From: Hymenobacter cellulosivorans
GTDB lineage: Bacteria > Bacteroidota > Bacteroidia > Cytophagales > Hymenobacteraceae
DNA length: 64,000 bases
NCBI RefSeq assembly: GCF_022919135.1
Contig: NZ_CP095049.1
Coordinates: forward strand, 1,988,501-2,052,500
Direction: 5' to 3'
A program made the position numbers and the translations under genes. The notes below the pieces were generated by a model. It did no database searches. It worked only from the letters and a program-made list of their open reading frames with translations, and was not told the origin of the DNA. This document shows, one piece after another, positions 26,717-34,580 of this stretch. Positions within the stretch are counted from its first letter, which is position 1. Every line of letters begins with the position of its first letter.

Positions 26717-27829
26717 TTATTCCACCACCACGCGGCGGGTGCTCAGCTCAGCGCCCACGCGTAGGGTGACCAAGTAAGAGCCGGCCGGAAGTTGGCGCAG
26801 CGAAGCCAGGGTCAGCGTGTGCGTGCCGGTTGGCTGGGTGGTGTTCAGCAGGTTCAGTACTTTCTGGCCCAGGCTGTTGTACACGTCCACGGCTACGGCC
26901 GAGGCGGCGGGTACGGTGTAGCTCAGGCGGCTGTCGGCAGCCACAGGGTTGGGGTAGGCCGCGGCCTGCAGAGCCTCGGAGGCCGAGCGGCTGGCCAGTA
27001 CGCCCACACCCACCTGGTAGGCATAGCTCTGGTTGCCAGCAATGTTGGAGAAGTTCGGGTCAAGGCCCAGCGCCGCAGTCTGGCCCGGAATCTGGGGCAG
27101 CACGTCGGAGTAGAACTCACCCTTATCGGCCACGTAGGCCACCATCACCCGGAAAATGTCGTTGGCCGAAGCCCCACCCAGAGCCGCCAGCGGGTACTCG
27201 ATTTCCCAGCCCGTGGTGGTGTTGGCCGCCACACTGCCCGTGGCGCTGGTTTTGTAGGACACTTTGCCGCCCACTACGCCGCTGTTGGCATCCGTAATGG
27301 TGAAGGCTGCGCCGGTCTTGTTGGTCGAGCCCAGGTACACGTCGGGAGCTTTGCCAGCGCTGTTGAGGTTGGCTGTGTAGTCGATTTTACTGTGGTACAC
27401 GTCGCCGCTGCCGTTGGTGGCGAAGGGCGACACGGTCAGGCGGAAGCCGTAGTCGACGGGCATATCCAGCGTAGGCTGGCTGTTAAACTGGGACGTATTA
27501 TCGGACCCGAGGGGCAGGCGGGTGTTAGGACCCACGCCGGTTTTCTGGGGAGCGTCCAGGTACAGCAGCAGGGCGTTGAAGTCGCCTTTCTCGGGCGAGG
27601 CCACTACCATAATGTTCAGCGTCGTCGCTGTCGTGCCCATGTACAGAGCTTTCAGGCCCCGGTCGGCGGCCGAGTGCGCACCGGTGTAGGTGCCCACGAG
27701 CTGGTATTTGCCCGTGCCCGTCCCGAGTTCGGCGGGAGCCAGCGTGCCGTCGACGGTAATCTGGGCCTGAGCCGACAGGGAAGCGGCCGTCAGAGCCGCC
27801 AGAGCAGAAAGAGTAAAAAGTTTTTTCAT
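26717..27829 (-). CDS. Secreted T9SS-sorted protein of unknown function inside the glycan locus
   Basis: The product has 370 residues. The start ATG 27829 is chosen because it gives a clean signal peptide (KKLFTLSALAALTAASLSAQAQ); the open frame extends further upstream only because it lies antisense in phase with another gene. The mature domain (ITVDGTLAPAELGTGTGKYQ, ALYMGTTATTLNIMVV, NALLLYLDAP, GWEIEYPLAALGG) is beta-rich and resembles the sandwich domains used to bind sugars, such as CBM9-like folds. The last 85 or so residues (AAYPNPVAADSRLSY to STRRVVVE) form a T9SS sorting tail. It sits between two GH30 genes, so a surface glycan-binding role is the likeliest. I do not recognise a named family. 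Confidence 0.8.
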   Translation of the reverse strand: MKKLFTLSALAALTAASLSAQAQITVDGTLAPAELGTGTGKYQLVGTYTGAHSAADRGLKALYMGTTATTLNIMVVASPEKGDFNALLLYLDAPQKTGVGPNTRLPLGSDNTSQFNSQPTLDMPVDYGFRLTVSPFATNGSGDVYHSKIDYTANLNSAGKAPDVYLGSTNKTGAAFTITDANSGVVGGKVSYKTSATGSVAANTTTGWEIEYPLAALGGASANDIFRVMVAYVADKGEFYSDVLPQIPGQTAALGLDPNFSNIAGNQSYAYQVGVGVLASRSASEALQAAAYPNPVAADSRLSYTVPAASAVAVDVYNSLGQKVLNLLNTTQPTGTHTLTLASLRQLPAGSYLVTLRVGAELSTRRVVVE

Positions 27830-27878
27830 GGGAATTTTGAAGTAGGTGTGAGAAGCTGGGTTGAAAGAATTCAGGTTG

Positions 27879-29306
27879 TTACCACACGTAGGTTCCGACG
27901 CCGCCAGCCGGCAGCGTGGTGGCAAAGGCTTTGCCCTGGTGGCGCACGCTGAAGGTTTGGGCCGTGGGACTGTCGTTCTGCACCACCAGCACCTTGTCGC
28001 CGTTGGGAGCCTTGAAGGCCACGTTGGGCAGCTTGTCGGGCAGCGAGGAGCCGATGCGAACCGAGCCGGGGCGGGCAAACTTGCTGGCGTGGGCAATGAT
28101 GTAGTAGGCATCTTCGCGGGTCACGTTGTTGCCATCCAGGGTCAGGGCGCCGCGGCACTCCGTGCAGCCACCGGGCGTGTGCGGGTTTTGCTGGGGGTCG
28201 GCGGCCAGGTTCCACTCCAGCACGGTGCGGCTCCAGTTGCGGGTAGCCCCGATGATGAGGGTGCGCACGTGCCAGGGCAGGTTTTCGGCAAACTTGCTTT
28301 TCGAGCCCACCCACTGCTCGGTGAAGTACACGTTCTTGTCGGGATGGGCATCGTGCACTTTGCTTAGGGCGTCAATCTGCCCGGCGTACATGTGGAAGGC
28401 CGAGCCGTCCACGTATTTTTTGGCTTCGGGGTCGTTGAGAATGGTGAGTGGGTATTCGGGCTTGTCGCAGTTGTGGTCGTAGACGATGATTTTCGTGTCG
28501 AGCTTGGCCTGCTGAAAGGCCGGACCGAGGTTCTTTTTCACGAACTCGGCCTGCTGTTCGGCCAGCATAAGCAGGCTGGGGTTGTTGCCCGGGTGCAGGG
28601 GCTCATTCTGTACCGTAATGGCGTCGATGCGCACGCCGTGGGTTTTCATGCCTTGCACGTACTTCACGAAGTAGCGGGCGTAGGCGTCGTAGAACTCGGG
28701 CTTCAAAGAGCCGCCCTTGGATTCGCCGTTGGTTTTCATCCACGTCGGCGGCGACCAGGGCGAGCCCAGAATTTTGATCTTGGGGTTGATGGCCAGAATT
28801 TCCTTGAGCACCGGAATCAGGTGGGGCTCGTCGGGGGCCAGGCTAAACTTGGCAAGCTGGGGGTCGGTCTGGCCGGCGGGCAGGTCGTCGTAGCTGAAAA
28901 CCTGGGCATCGAGGTCGGAAGCCCCGATGCTCAGGCGGAGGTAGCTCACGCCGATATGGTTGCCGTCGGTACCGAAGAGCTCTTGCAGCAAGGCTTTGCG
29001 CTCGGCGGCGCCCATGCGGTGCAGCAGCTCGGCTGAGCCCCCAGTGAGGCAGTAGCCAAAGCCGTCGATGGGCTGGAAGGTCTGTTTTTCGTCAATTTCA
29101 ATAACGGCGCCGGTGGGCTGGGCCGTGCTCCACGCTTGGGGCGCCTGGCTCTGAAACAGAGAGGTCTTGTCCGTTGTCGTCAGCCAGAAAGCGGCACCGC
29201 GTCCGCTAGCCGAACTGGCTTGGGGGGCACGCTGGCAGCCGGTGGTTAGGCCCAGCAGCAGCAACAGGGAAAAAGCGGAAGTAGAAAGGGCGGAGGTGCG
29301 GAACAT
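27879..29306 (-). CDS. GH30 lipoprotein, probable endo-beta-1,6-glucanase (copy 1)
   Basis: This is a 475-residue lipoprotein with lipobox LTTGC (Cys24). The barrel carries PIDGFGYCLTGGSAELL, YLRLSIGASDLDA, LGSPWSPPTWMKTN, VQNEPLHPGNNP (acid/base Glu235) and VYFTEQW (nucleophile Glu330), then GATRNWSRTVLEWNLAAD. The paralogue at 25152-26654 shares these segments almost line for line. It is the first hydrolase gene after susD, separated from it by two strong hairpins. Enzymes of this type cut beta-1,6-glucan (pustulan or fungal wall glucan); the exact linkage is inferred from the family and needs an assay. Confidence 0.9.
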   Translation of the reverse strand: MFRTSALSTSAFSLLLLLGLTTGCQRAPQASSASGRGAAFWLTTTDKTSLFQSQAPQAWSTAQPTGAVIEIDEKQTFQPIDGFGYCLTGGSAELLHRMGAAERKALLQELFGTDGNHIGVSYLRLSIGASDLDAQVFSYDDLPAGQTDPQLAKFSLAPDEPHLIPVLKEILAINPKIKILGSPWSPPTWMKTNGESKGGSLKPEFYDAYARYFVKYVQGMKTHGVRIDAITVQNEPLHPGNNPSLLMLAEQQAEFVKKNLGPAFQQAKLDTKIIVYDHNCDKPEYPLTILNDPEAKKYVDGSAFHMYAGQIDALSKVHDAHPDKNVYFTEQWVGSKSKFAENLPWHVRTLIIGATRNWSRTVLEWNLAADPQQNPHTPGGCTECRGALTLDGNNVTREDAYYIIAHASKFARPGSVRIGSSLPDKLPNVAFKAPNGDKVLVVQNDSPTAQTFSVRHQGKAFATTLPAGGVGTYVW

Positions 29307-29383
29307 GCGAAGTAGAAAAGGCGGAAGAGGGAAAGGCAGGCGCGGAGCCTGTAGTAAACTGAGCGTATTTAAGAGAAGCCTGC

Positions 29384-29421
29384 GGGCCGGTTTCGTTTCT
29401 CTCCCACACCGAAACCGGCCC
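29384..29421 (-). terminator. Strong hairpin between susD and the hydrolase genes (distal)
   Basis: Arms GGGCCGGTTTCG (29384-29395) and CGAAACCGGCCC (29410-29421) are a perfect 12-base match around a 14-base loop. No T-run follows, so it may slow RNA decay or attenuate transcription into the hydrolase genes instead of ending it. Confidence 0.6.
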
Positions 29422-29464
29422 CGGCTTCGCGCGACCAGGCCTCCCCACAGTCGCGCAAAACACT

Positions 29465-29490
29465 GTCGGGGGCGTTGCAGCGCCCCCGAC
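29465..29490 (-). terminator. Strong hairpin directly after the susD stop
   Basis: Arms GTCGGGGGCG (29465-29474) and CGCCCCCGAC (29481-29490) form a perfect 10-base stem with a six-base loop three bases beyond the susD stop codon. Such a stem can protect the highly expressed susCD part of the transcript. Confidence 0.65.
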
Positions 29491-29492
29491 GC

Positions 29493-30935
29493 TTAGAACC
29501 CAGGGTTTTGCGACATCTGGGCGTTGTTGTTGATTTCGTTCTGCGGAATCGGGAACAGCAGGTAGTTCGCGTCGCGGGAGCCGCGGATCTGCTCAATTAT
29601 ATCCAGAGCCGTTTTGGCGTGCTTAACCGAGGGGTCGGCCTGGGTGTGACGGGCGTAGCGCAACAAATCGTACCACCGCTCGCCCTCGAAGGCCAGCTCC
29701 AGGCGGCGCTGCTTGTCGATTTCGGCCCGCAGGCTTTCCTTGGTGGCACCCGCGGCGGGGAAGTCGGCCAGGCCCGCGCGGCGACGCACGGCGTTGAGCT
29801 TCTCCAGCACGTCGGTGGCGGGGTTGCCCAGCTCGTTGGCGGCTTCGGCGTAGGTCAGGTACACTTCTGCCAGCCGGATGACATACGTGTTGTCGGGGCT
29901 GTTGAAGGCGTTGGGGTTGCCGGGCCACTTGTACACGAAGGGGCCGTTGTCGTTGCCGCTGCCGGCGCCGCCGTCTACGTAGCTGGCGTGGTCGATGCCG
30001 CCGGGCACGGGCCCGATGGCCGCCCAGCGCTTATCGTCCTTGTCCGACAAGCCCAGCTGTACCACCTCCTGAGTCGGGATGTTGAACTTGGGGAAGGAGT
30101 AGGTAGCGGGCGGGTTGGGTAGCAGCAGGTCGGGCAGGATGTTGTTGCCATCCGTAGCGCCCGAGTTCTGAATTTCGAAGATGGACTCGCCCTTGTTGTC
30201 GGCGGGGAACAGCGACTTGAAGCTGCTGTTCAGCGAGTAGGTTTTGTTAGCGAGCACCGCGTTGGCGGCGGCCAGGGCCTGACCCCACTGGCGCTGGGTT
30301 AGCTGCACGCGGGCCAGAATGGCGCTGGCAGCAGCCCGGCTGGCGCGGTTGTTTTTGGCGGCCGGCGCTTTTTCAGCGGCCTGGGTCAGGTCGGAGACCA
30401 CCTGGGCGTACACGGCCTCAGCCGAAGCCCGGGGCAGCGAAACGGCTTCCGGCGTGCCGCTTTCGGTGGGCTCCAGGCGCAGCGGTACGCCGCCGTAGAG
30501 CTTCACCAGGTTGAAGTAGAGCAGGCCCCGAACGAAGTAGGCCTCGCCCAGAATCTCGTCGCGGCGCTGGCCGGGCATCGAGATGCCGCCAACGTACTTA
30601 ATAACGGCGTTGGCGCGGTTGATGCCGATATAGCAGTCGCGGAAGATGTTGGTAACCTGGCTGGTCGTGGGTGTCCAGGCAAGGCGCTCCATGGGCCCCA
30701 CGTCGCCGTTGGCGCTGGTGCAGTTGTCGGAAGGCATTTCGCCGGCCACAATCAGGTCCTGGCTCCAGAGGCCCGTACCCTGCAGGGCGTCGTAGACGGC
30801 CGTAATGGCAGCCTCGGCGTCGTCGCCGGTTTTGAAGAAGGTAACGGGAGACACGGTGGGCAGCGGCTCTTTATCGAGCACGTTGCAGCTACCCAGCAGC
30901 ATTAAGGCAAAAACGGGAATGAATATCTTTTTCAT
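29493..30935 (-). CDS. SusD/RagB-family surface glycan-binding lipoprotein
   Basis: The product has 480 residues with lipobox LLGSC (Cys17). The N-terminal DAEAAITAVYDALQGTGLW segment, TPR-like helices (RANAVIKYVGGIS, ILGEAYFVRGLLYFNLVKLYGG) and the C-terminal IRLAEVYLTYAEAANELG plus KQRRLELAFEGERWYDLLRY are diagnostic for SusD. It forms the lid over the SusC barrel and captures glycan pieces at the cell surface. It follows susC by 25 bases. Which sugar it binds is inferred from the hydrolases of the locus. Confidence 0.95.
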   Translation of the reverse strand: MKKIFIPVFALMLLGSCNVLDKEPLPTVSPVTFFKTGDDAEAAITAVYDALQGTGLWSQDLIVAGEMPSDNCTSANGDVGPMERLAWTPTTSQVTNIFRDCYIGINRANAVIKYVGGISMPGQRRDEILGEAYFVRGLLYFNLVKLYGGVPLRLEPTESGTPEAVSLPRASAEAVYAQVVSDLTQAAEKAPAAKNNRASRAAASAILARVQLTQRQWGQALAAANAVLANKTYSLNSSFKSLFPADNKGESIFEIQNSGATDGNNILPDLLLPNPPATYSFPKFNIPTQEVVQLGLSDKDDKRWAAIGPVPGGIDHASYVDGGAGSGNDNGPFVYKWPGNPNAFNSPDNTYVIRLAEVYLTYAEAANELGNPATDVLEKLNAVRRRAGLADFPAAGATKESLRAEIDKQRRLELAFEGERWYDLLRYARHTQADPSVKHAKTALDIIEQIRGSRDANYLLFPIPQNEINNNAQMSQNPGF

Positions 30936-30960
30936 GGGAGTCGTCGGGAGAGAGGGTCGG

Positions 30961-33900
30961 TTAGAAGCTGGCGTTCAGGCCGATGGTGTAAGTGCGCGCC
31001 TGGGGATAGGTACCGAAGTCGCGGCCAAACTGGGTGCTGGAGAAAGGATCAGAGCTTACTTCTGGGTCGTAGCCCGAGTAGTCGGTCCAGGTCAGCAGGT
31101 TCTGGCCGGTCACGTAGAGGCGCAGGCCGCTGAAGTGGGCTTTCTGTAGCAGCGTAGTGGGAATGTTGTAGGCCAGCGTCAGGTTCTTCAAACGCACGTA
31201 GGAGCCGTCTTCCACGAAGCGGGTTGAGAACCGGTTGTTCTGGTTCAAATCCTCGGTCGAAGCGCGCGGAATGTTGGTGTTCGTGTTGGTTGGCGTCCAG
31301 CGGTTGAGCACGGCCGTGCTCTGGTTTATCGGGCCCACGGCGCTTTCAATAGCCTGACGGTTCAGGTTCTGAATGTCGTTGCCGAAGCTGCCCTGGAAGA
31401 ATACCGACAGTTCCAGGCCCTTGAAGGTGAACGTGTTGGTTACACCAGCAATGGACTTTGGATTCGGATTGCCGATGATGGTGCGGTCCTTGTCGTTAAT
31501 CACGTTGTCGCCGTTGATGTCGGCAAAGCGCACGTCGCCGGGCTTGGCGTTGTCCTGCTTGGGCGAGTTCTTAATCTCGTCGGCCGACTGGAAAATGCCG
31601 CTGGCTACGTAGCCGTAGAAGACGCCCAGGGGCTGGCCATTGCGCAGGATGTTGTTGTTACCGATTACCTCCCGGTCCACCAACACGTTCTGCTCGTTGG
31701 TCTGCTGGCCCAGTTGGATGAGCTTGTTGCGGTTGAGCGTGAAGTTCACGTTCGTAGTCCAGCTAAAGCCGCCGTCGTTACCCTGCACGTTGGTTGTGTT
31801 CAGGCCTATTTCAATGCCTTTGTTTTCAACCTCGCCCAGGTTTTGGGTTACTTCCGGAGTGGGGGCCCCGCCAGCGGGTTGAGCACCGGTGCTGGGGGCA
31901 ATCGGTACGTTGTAGAGCAGGTCGGTAGTGCGCTTGCGGTACGCGTCGAAGGTCAGCGTGGCGCGGTCCTGCAGGAAGCCCAGATCCAGGCCCACGTTGA
32001 ACTGCTTTGTGGTTTCCCACTTCAGGTCAAGGTTGCCGATGCGGCCGGGGCGAATGCCGCCCACGATGCTGGAGCCGCTGGCGCCGGCGTAGTTGGAACC
32101 GGTGTCGTAGGTGCTGAAGCGCGAGTAGGTGTAGATTTCCTGGTTACCAACTTCGCCGTAGCTACCGCGGACTTTAAGGTCGGATACCACGTCGTTCTGC
32201 GGGAAGAACGATTCTTTTGCCACGCGCCAGGCCGCCGATACGGCGGGAAAGTAGCCCCACTTGTTTTTGCCCTCGAAACGGGAAGAGGCGTCAGCCCGCA
32301 AGCTGACGGTGGCCAGGTAGCGCTCATCGAAGTTGTAGATGGCGCGGCCAAAGTAGCTCATCAGGCCCCACTCATCCTCGTAGCTGTTGGTTCCGGTGCG
32401 GGTAGCGCCGGCCGAGACGTAAGGGCTGGCATTGGAGGCAAAGCCCTGCGAGGAGGCCCCGGACGTAAAGCGGTTCGACTCCTGCGCCGACTGACCGGCG
32501 AGCAGCGTCAGGCGGTGGCGGTCACCGAGCTTGGGGTCGTAGGTCAGCGTGTTTTCCCACAGCCAGATGTTCTGAATATTGGTGCCAGTGGCGGCGCTGC
32601 CTTTCAGGTTTTGCTCGGGCGTGGAGCGCGAGGTGCCGGGATATTCGCGGGTAATGAACTGGTTTTCGAGCTGGGTCCGGAAGTCAATGCCGAACGAAGT
32701 GCGAAGCTTCAGGTTGTCGAGGATGTCGGCCTCTCCGTACACGTTGCCCAGCCCCTGGTAGATCAGGGCGTTGTTGCGGGTTTCCAGCAGGTTGCCGATG
32801 GGGTTATCCGACAGCGAGAAGGGGTTCAGCGCGTAAGAGCCGTCGGCGTTGTACACCGGCACGGTCGGAATCTGGGCCAGGGCGCCCAGCACGGTGCCGG
32901 AGTTGCCCAGGCCCTGCTCACTGCGTACGCTCCCGTTGTTGTTGGTGCGGCTCAGGTTGAGGTTGGTCCCGAAGCGGAACCGGTTGCCTAATTGCTGATC
33001 CAGATTCAGCTTGAAGTTGAAACGGTCGAAGCCGGAGTTGAGGATGATGCCGTCCTGCTTGAAGTAGCCGCCCGACACGTAGTAGCGGGTTTTGTCGGTG
33101 CCGCCGCTGACGTTGAGCTGGTAGCTCTGAATGGCTGCTTTGCGGTACATTTCATCCTGCCAGTCGGTGTTGGCCGGCAGGTTGTTCAGATCGGTGTAGG
33201 CCGGCCCGAGTGGGGTGCTGGCGTTGGCGCGGGCTTCGTTGTAGTACTCGGCAAACTGGCGCGCGTTGAGCAGGTCAATTTTCTTGCGCAGCTGCTGCTG
33301 GCCGAAGAACATGTTGAAGCCCAGCTGGGGCTTGCCTATTTTGCCGCGCTTGGTAGTAATTACGACTACCCCGTTGGAAGCGCGCAGGCCGTAAATAGCC
33401 GCTGCGGCGCCGTCCTTCAGCACGTCGATGCTCTCGATGTCGTTGGGGTTGATGCTGTTCAGCGGGTTAGGCTTCTGGTTGCCGATGCTCAGCTCCCGGT
33501 CGTAGGTCGGCAGAATAGGCACCCCGTCAACCACGTAGAGCGGCGAGTTGCTCATGGTGATGGAGTTGTTGCCGCGAATCCGCACGTTGATACCCGCACC
33601 CGGGGCCCCGCTCGGCGAGGTTACCTGTACGCCCGGGGTTTGGCCCTGCAGAGCCTGATCGAAACCAGCTACGGGCTGACGCTCAATGGCTTTGGAGGTG
33701 ACTGACGATACCGCCGTGGTCAGTTCCTGGCGGCTCTGGGTGCCGTAGCCTACTACCACTACTTCCTTCAGGGCCTGCACATCTTCGCTGAGCGTGGTGT
33801 TGCCAGCCGCAGTGGGCTGCCCATCCACTACCGTAATTGGCACGCGCATGGTAATGTAGCCCACCGATGAAATAACCAACGTCTGGGGGCCGGCTGGTAC

Positions 33901-34218
33901 GTCCGGGATGAGGTAGTCACCGTTGGTGTTGGTGGCGCCACCCAGCGTGGTGCCGGCCACTACCACCGTCACGCCCGGCATGCCTTCGCCGTTGGCGTCA
34001 ACGACGCGGCCCGACACAGGGGCACTTACCAGGAAGGCCGAGTACAAATCTTTCACTGCCTCCGTGCGCTCCGGAATGGCCGCCCATACGTGGGGAGTAG
34101 CAGGGCTGGTCAGGGGGTGGGCCGCCGCCAGGCTCGTGAGCAGAATGCTGCTCAGGGCCGGCGTCAGCAGGAGCCGAAGCGGGCGGGAGCCGTGGGGGAA
34201 TTGGAGTAAAAACGGCAT
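30961..34218 (-). CDS. SusC/RagA-family TonB-linked outer-membrane transporter
   Basis: The product has 1085 residues from ATG 34218 (the frame is open further upstream, to 34428, but that part has no signal peptide). After the signal comes a carboxypeptidase-regulatory-like domain (VSGRVVDANGEGMPGVTVVVAG, then NGDYLIPDVPAG), a TonB-box-like VVVVGYGTQSRQEL, and the plug with LQGQTPGVQVTSPSGAPGAG and RIRGNNSI. The barrel ends in TYPQARTYTIGLNASF. It imports oligosaccharides using TonB energy with SusD as the lid. A palindromic operator-like site lies 154 bases before the start. Confidence 0.95.
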   Translation of the reverse strand: MPFLLQFPHGSRPLRLLLTPALSSILLTSLAAAHPLTSPATPHVWAAIPERTEAVKDLYSAFLVSAPVSGRVVDANGEGMPGVTVVVAGTTLGGATNTNGDYLIPDVPAGPQTLVISSVGYITMRVPITVVDGQPTAAGNTTLSEDVQALKEVVVVGYGTQSRQELTTAVSSVTSKAIERQPVAGFDQALQGQTPGVQVTSPSGAPGAGINVRIRGNNSITMSNSPLYVVDGVPILPTYDRELSIGNQKPNPLNSINPNDIESIDVLKDGAAAAIYGLRASNGVVVITTKRGKIGKPQLGFNMFFGQQQLRKKIDLLNARQFAEYYNEARANASTPLGPAYTDLNNLPANTDWQDEMYRKAAIQSYQLNVSGGTDKTRYYVSGGYFKQDGIILNSGFDRFNFKLNLDQQLGNRFRFGTNLNLSRTNNNGSVRSEQGLGNSGTVLGALAQIPTVPVYNADGSYALNPFSLSDNPIGNLLETRNNALIYQGLGNVYGEADILDNLKLRTSFGIDFRTQLENQFITREYPGTSRSTPEQNLKGSAATGTNIQNIWLWENTLTYDPKLGDRHRLTLLAGQSAQESNRFTSGASSQGFASNASPYVSAGATRTGTNSYEDEWGLMSYFGRAIYNFDERYLATVSLRADASSRFEGKNKWGYFPAVSAAWRVAKESFFPQNDVVSDLKVRGSYGEVGNQEIYTYSRFSTYDTGSNYAGASGSSIVGGIRPGRIGNLDLKWETTKQFNVGLDLGFLQDRATLTFDAYRKRTTDLLYNVPIAPSTGAQPAGGAPTPEVTQNLGEVENKGIEIGLNTTNVQGNDGGFSWTTNVNFTLNRNKLIQLGQQTNEQNVLVDREVIGNNNILRNGQPLGVFYGYVASGIFQSADEIKNSPKQDNAKPGDVRFADINGDNVINDKDRTIIGNPNPKSIAGVTNTFTFKGLELSVFFQGSFGNDIQNLNRQAIESAVGPINQSTAVLNRWTPTNTNTNIPRASTEDLNQNNRFSTRFVEDGSYVRLKNLTLAYNIPTTLLQKAHFSGLRLYVTGQNLLTWTDYSGYDPEVSSDPFSSTQFGRDFGTYPQARTYTIGLNASF

Positions 34219-34371
34219 AGTAATGTGGGTTAAGTGAAGGGAGAGGGAGCAGAAAAGCCGGCTAGCAGCGGGCCCACAGGGAAAGCGGGGTGACGCAGGC
34301 GTCCGGCAGGTTGAGAAGAATGGGGTTGGGTTAAGGAAGCTTCCGGGGCTCGGCCGGGGCCTAGGCAAGGG

Positions 34372-34385
34372 TGCAAACGTTTGCA
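34372..34385. promoter_or_regulatory. Perfect 14-bp palindrome of LacI-operator type
   Basis: TGCAAACGTTTGCA is a perfect dyad with the central CG typical of sites for LacI/GalR-family regulators (PurR- and CcpA-like pattern). It lies 154 bases upstream of the susC start. A second dyad with arms TTTG and CAAA is at 34412-34421. No LacI-family gene is in the window, so a regulator would have to come from elsewhere. Confidence 0.55.
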
Positions 34386-34525
34386 GTTCCGGGGCGCGGT
34401 AGAGTATCCGGTTTGCACAAAATTCCATGACTGCACCAGCAATGGCTTGCTGATTTATTTCAAAATTCGTTCACCGGCTAAATCAGGGGTAATTGCTTGT
34501 TATGCTGATAGATATAAAATAAAAA

Positions 34526-34549
34526 AACCGGCCCTGTTACGGGCCGGTT
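34526..34549 (-). terminator. Rho-independent terminator of the HTCS gene
   Basis: A nine-base stem (AACCGGCCC / GGGCCGGTT) with a six-base loop is followed on the minus strand by a run of T. It separates the regulator gene from susC. Confidence 0.88.
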
Positions 34550-34580
34550 GCAGTTTTATAACACCACTTTCGAGAATGTT

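Larger units (their letters stand above)
34219..34580. other. Regulatory region upstream of susC
   Basis: This gap of 362 bases lies between the HTCS gene and susC. It holds the HTCS terminator (34526-34549), the palindrome TGCAAACGTTTGCA (34372-34385) and a weaker dyad TTTG-CA-CAAA (34412-34421). It should contain the inducible susC promoter; I could not pick a convincing -7 element. Confidence 0.6.

Noticed and set aside
26717..28111. Longer start for the T9SS gene between the GH30 genes
   Set aside because: The extra 94 residues lie inside the neighbouring GH30 coding region and hide a clean signal peptide that begins at ATG 27829.
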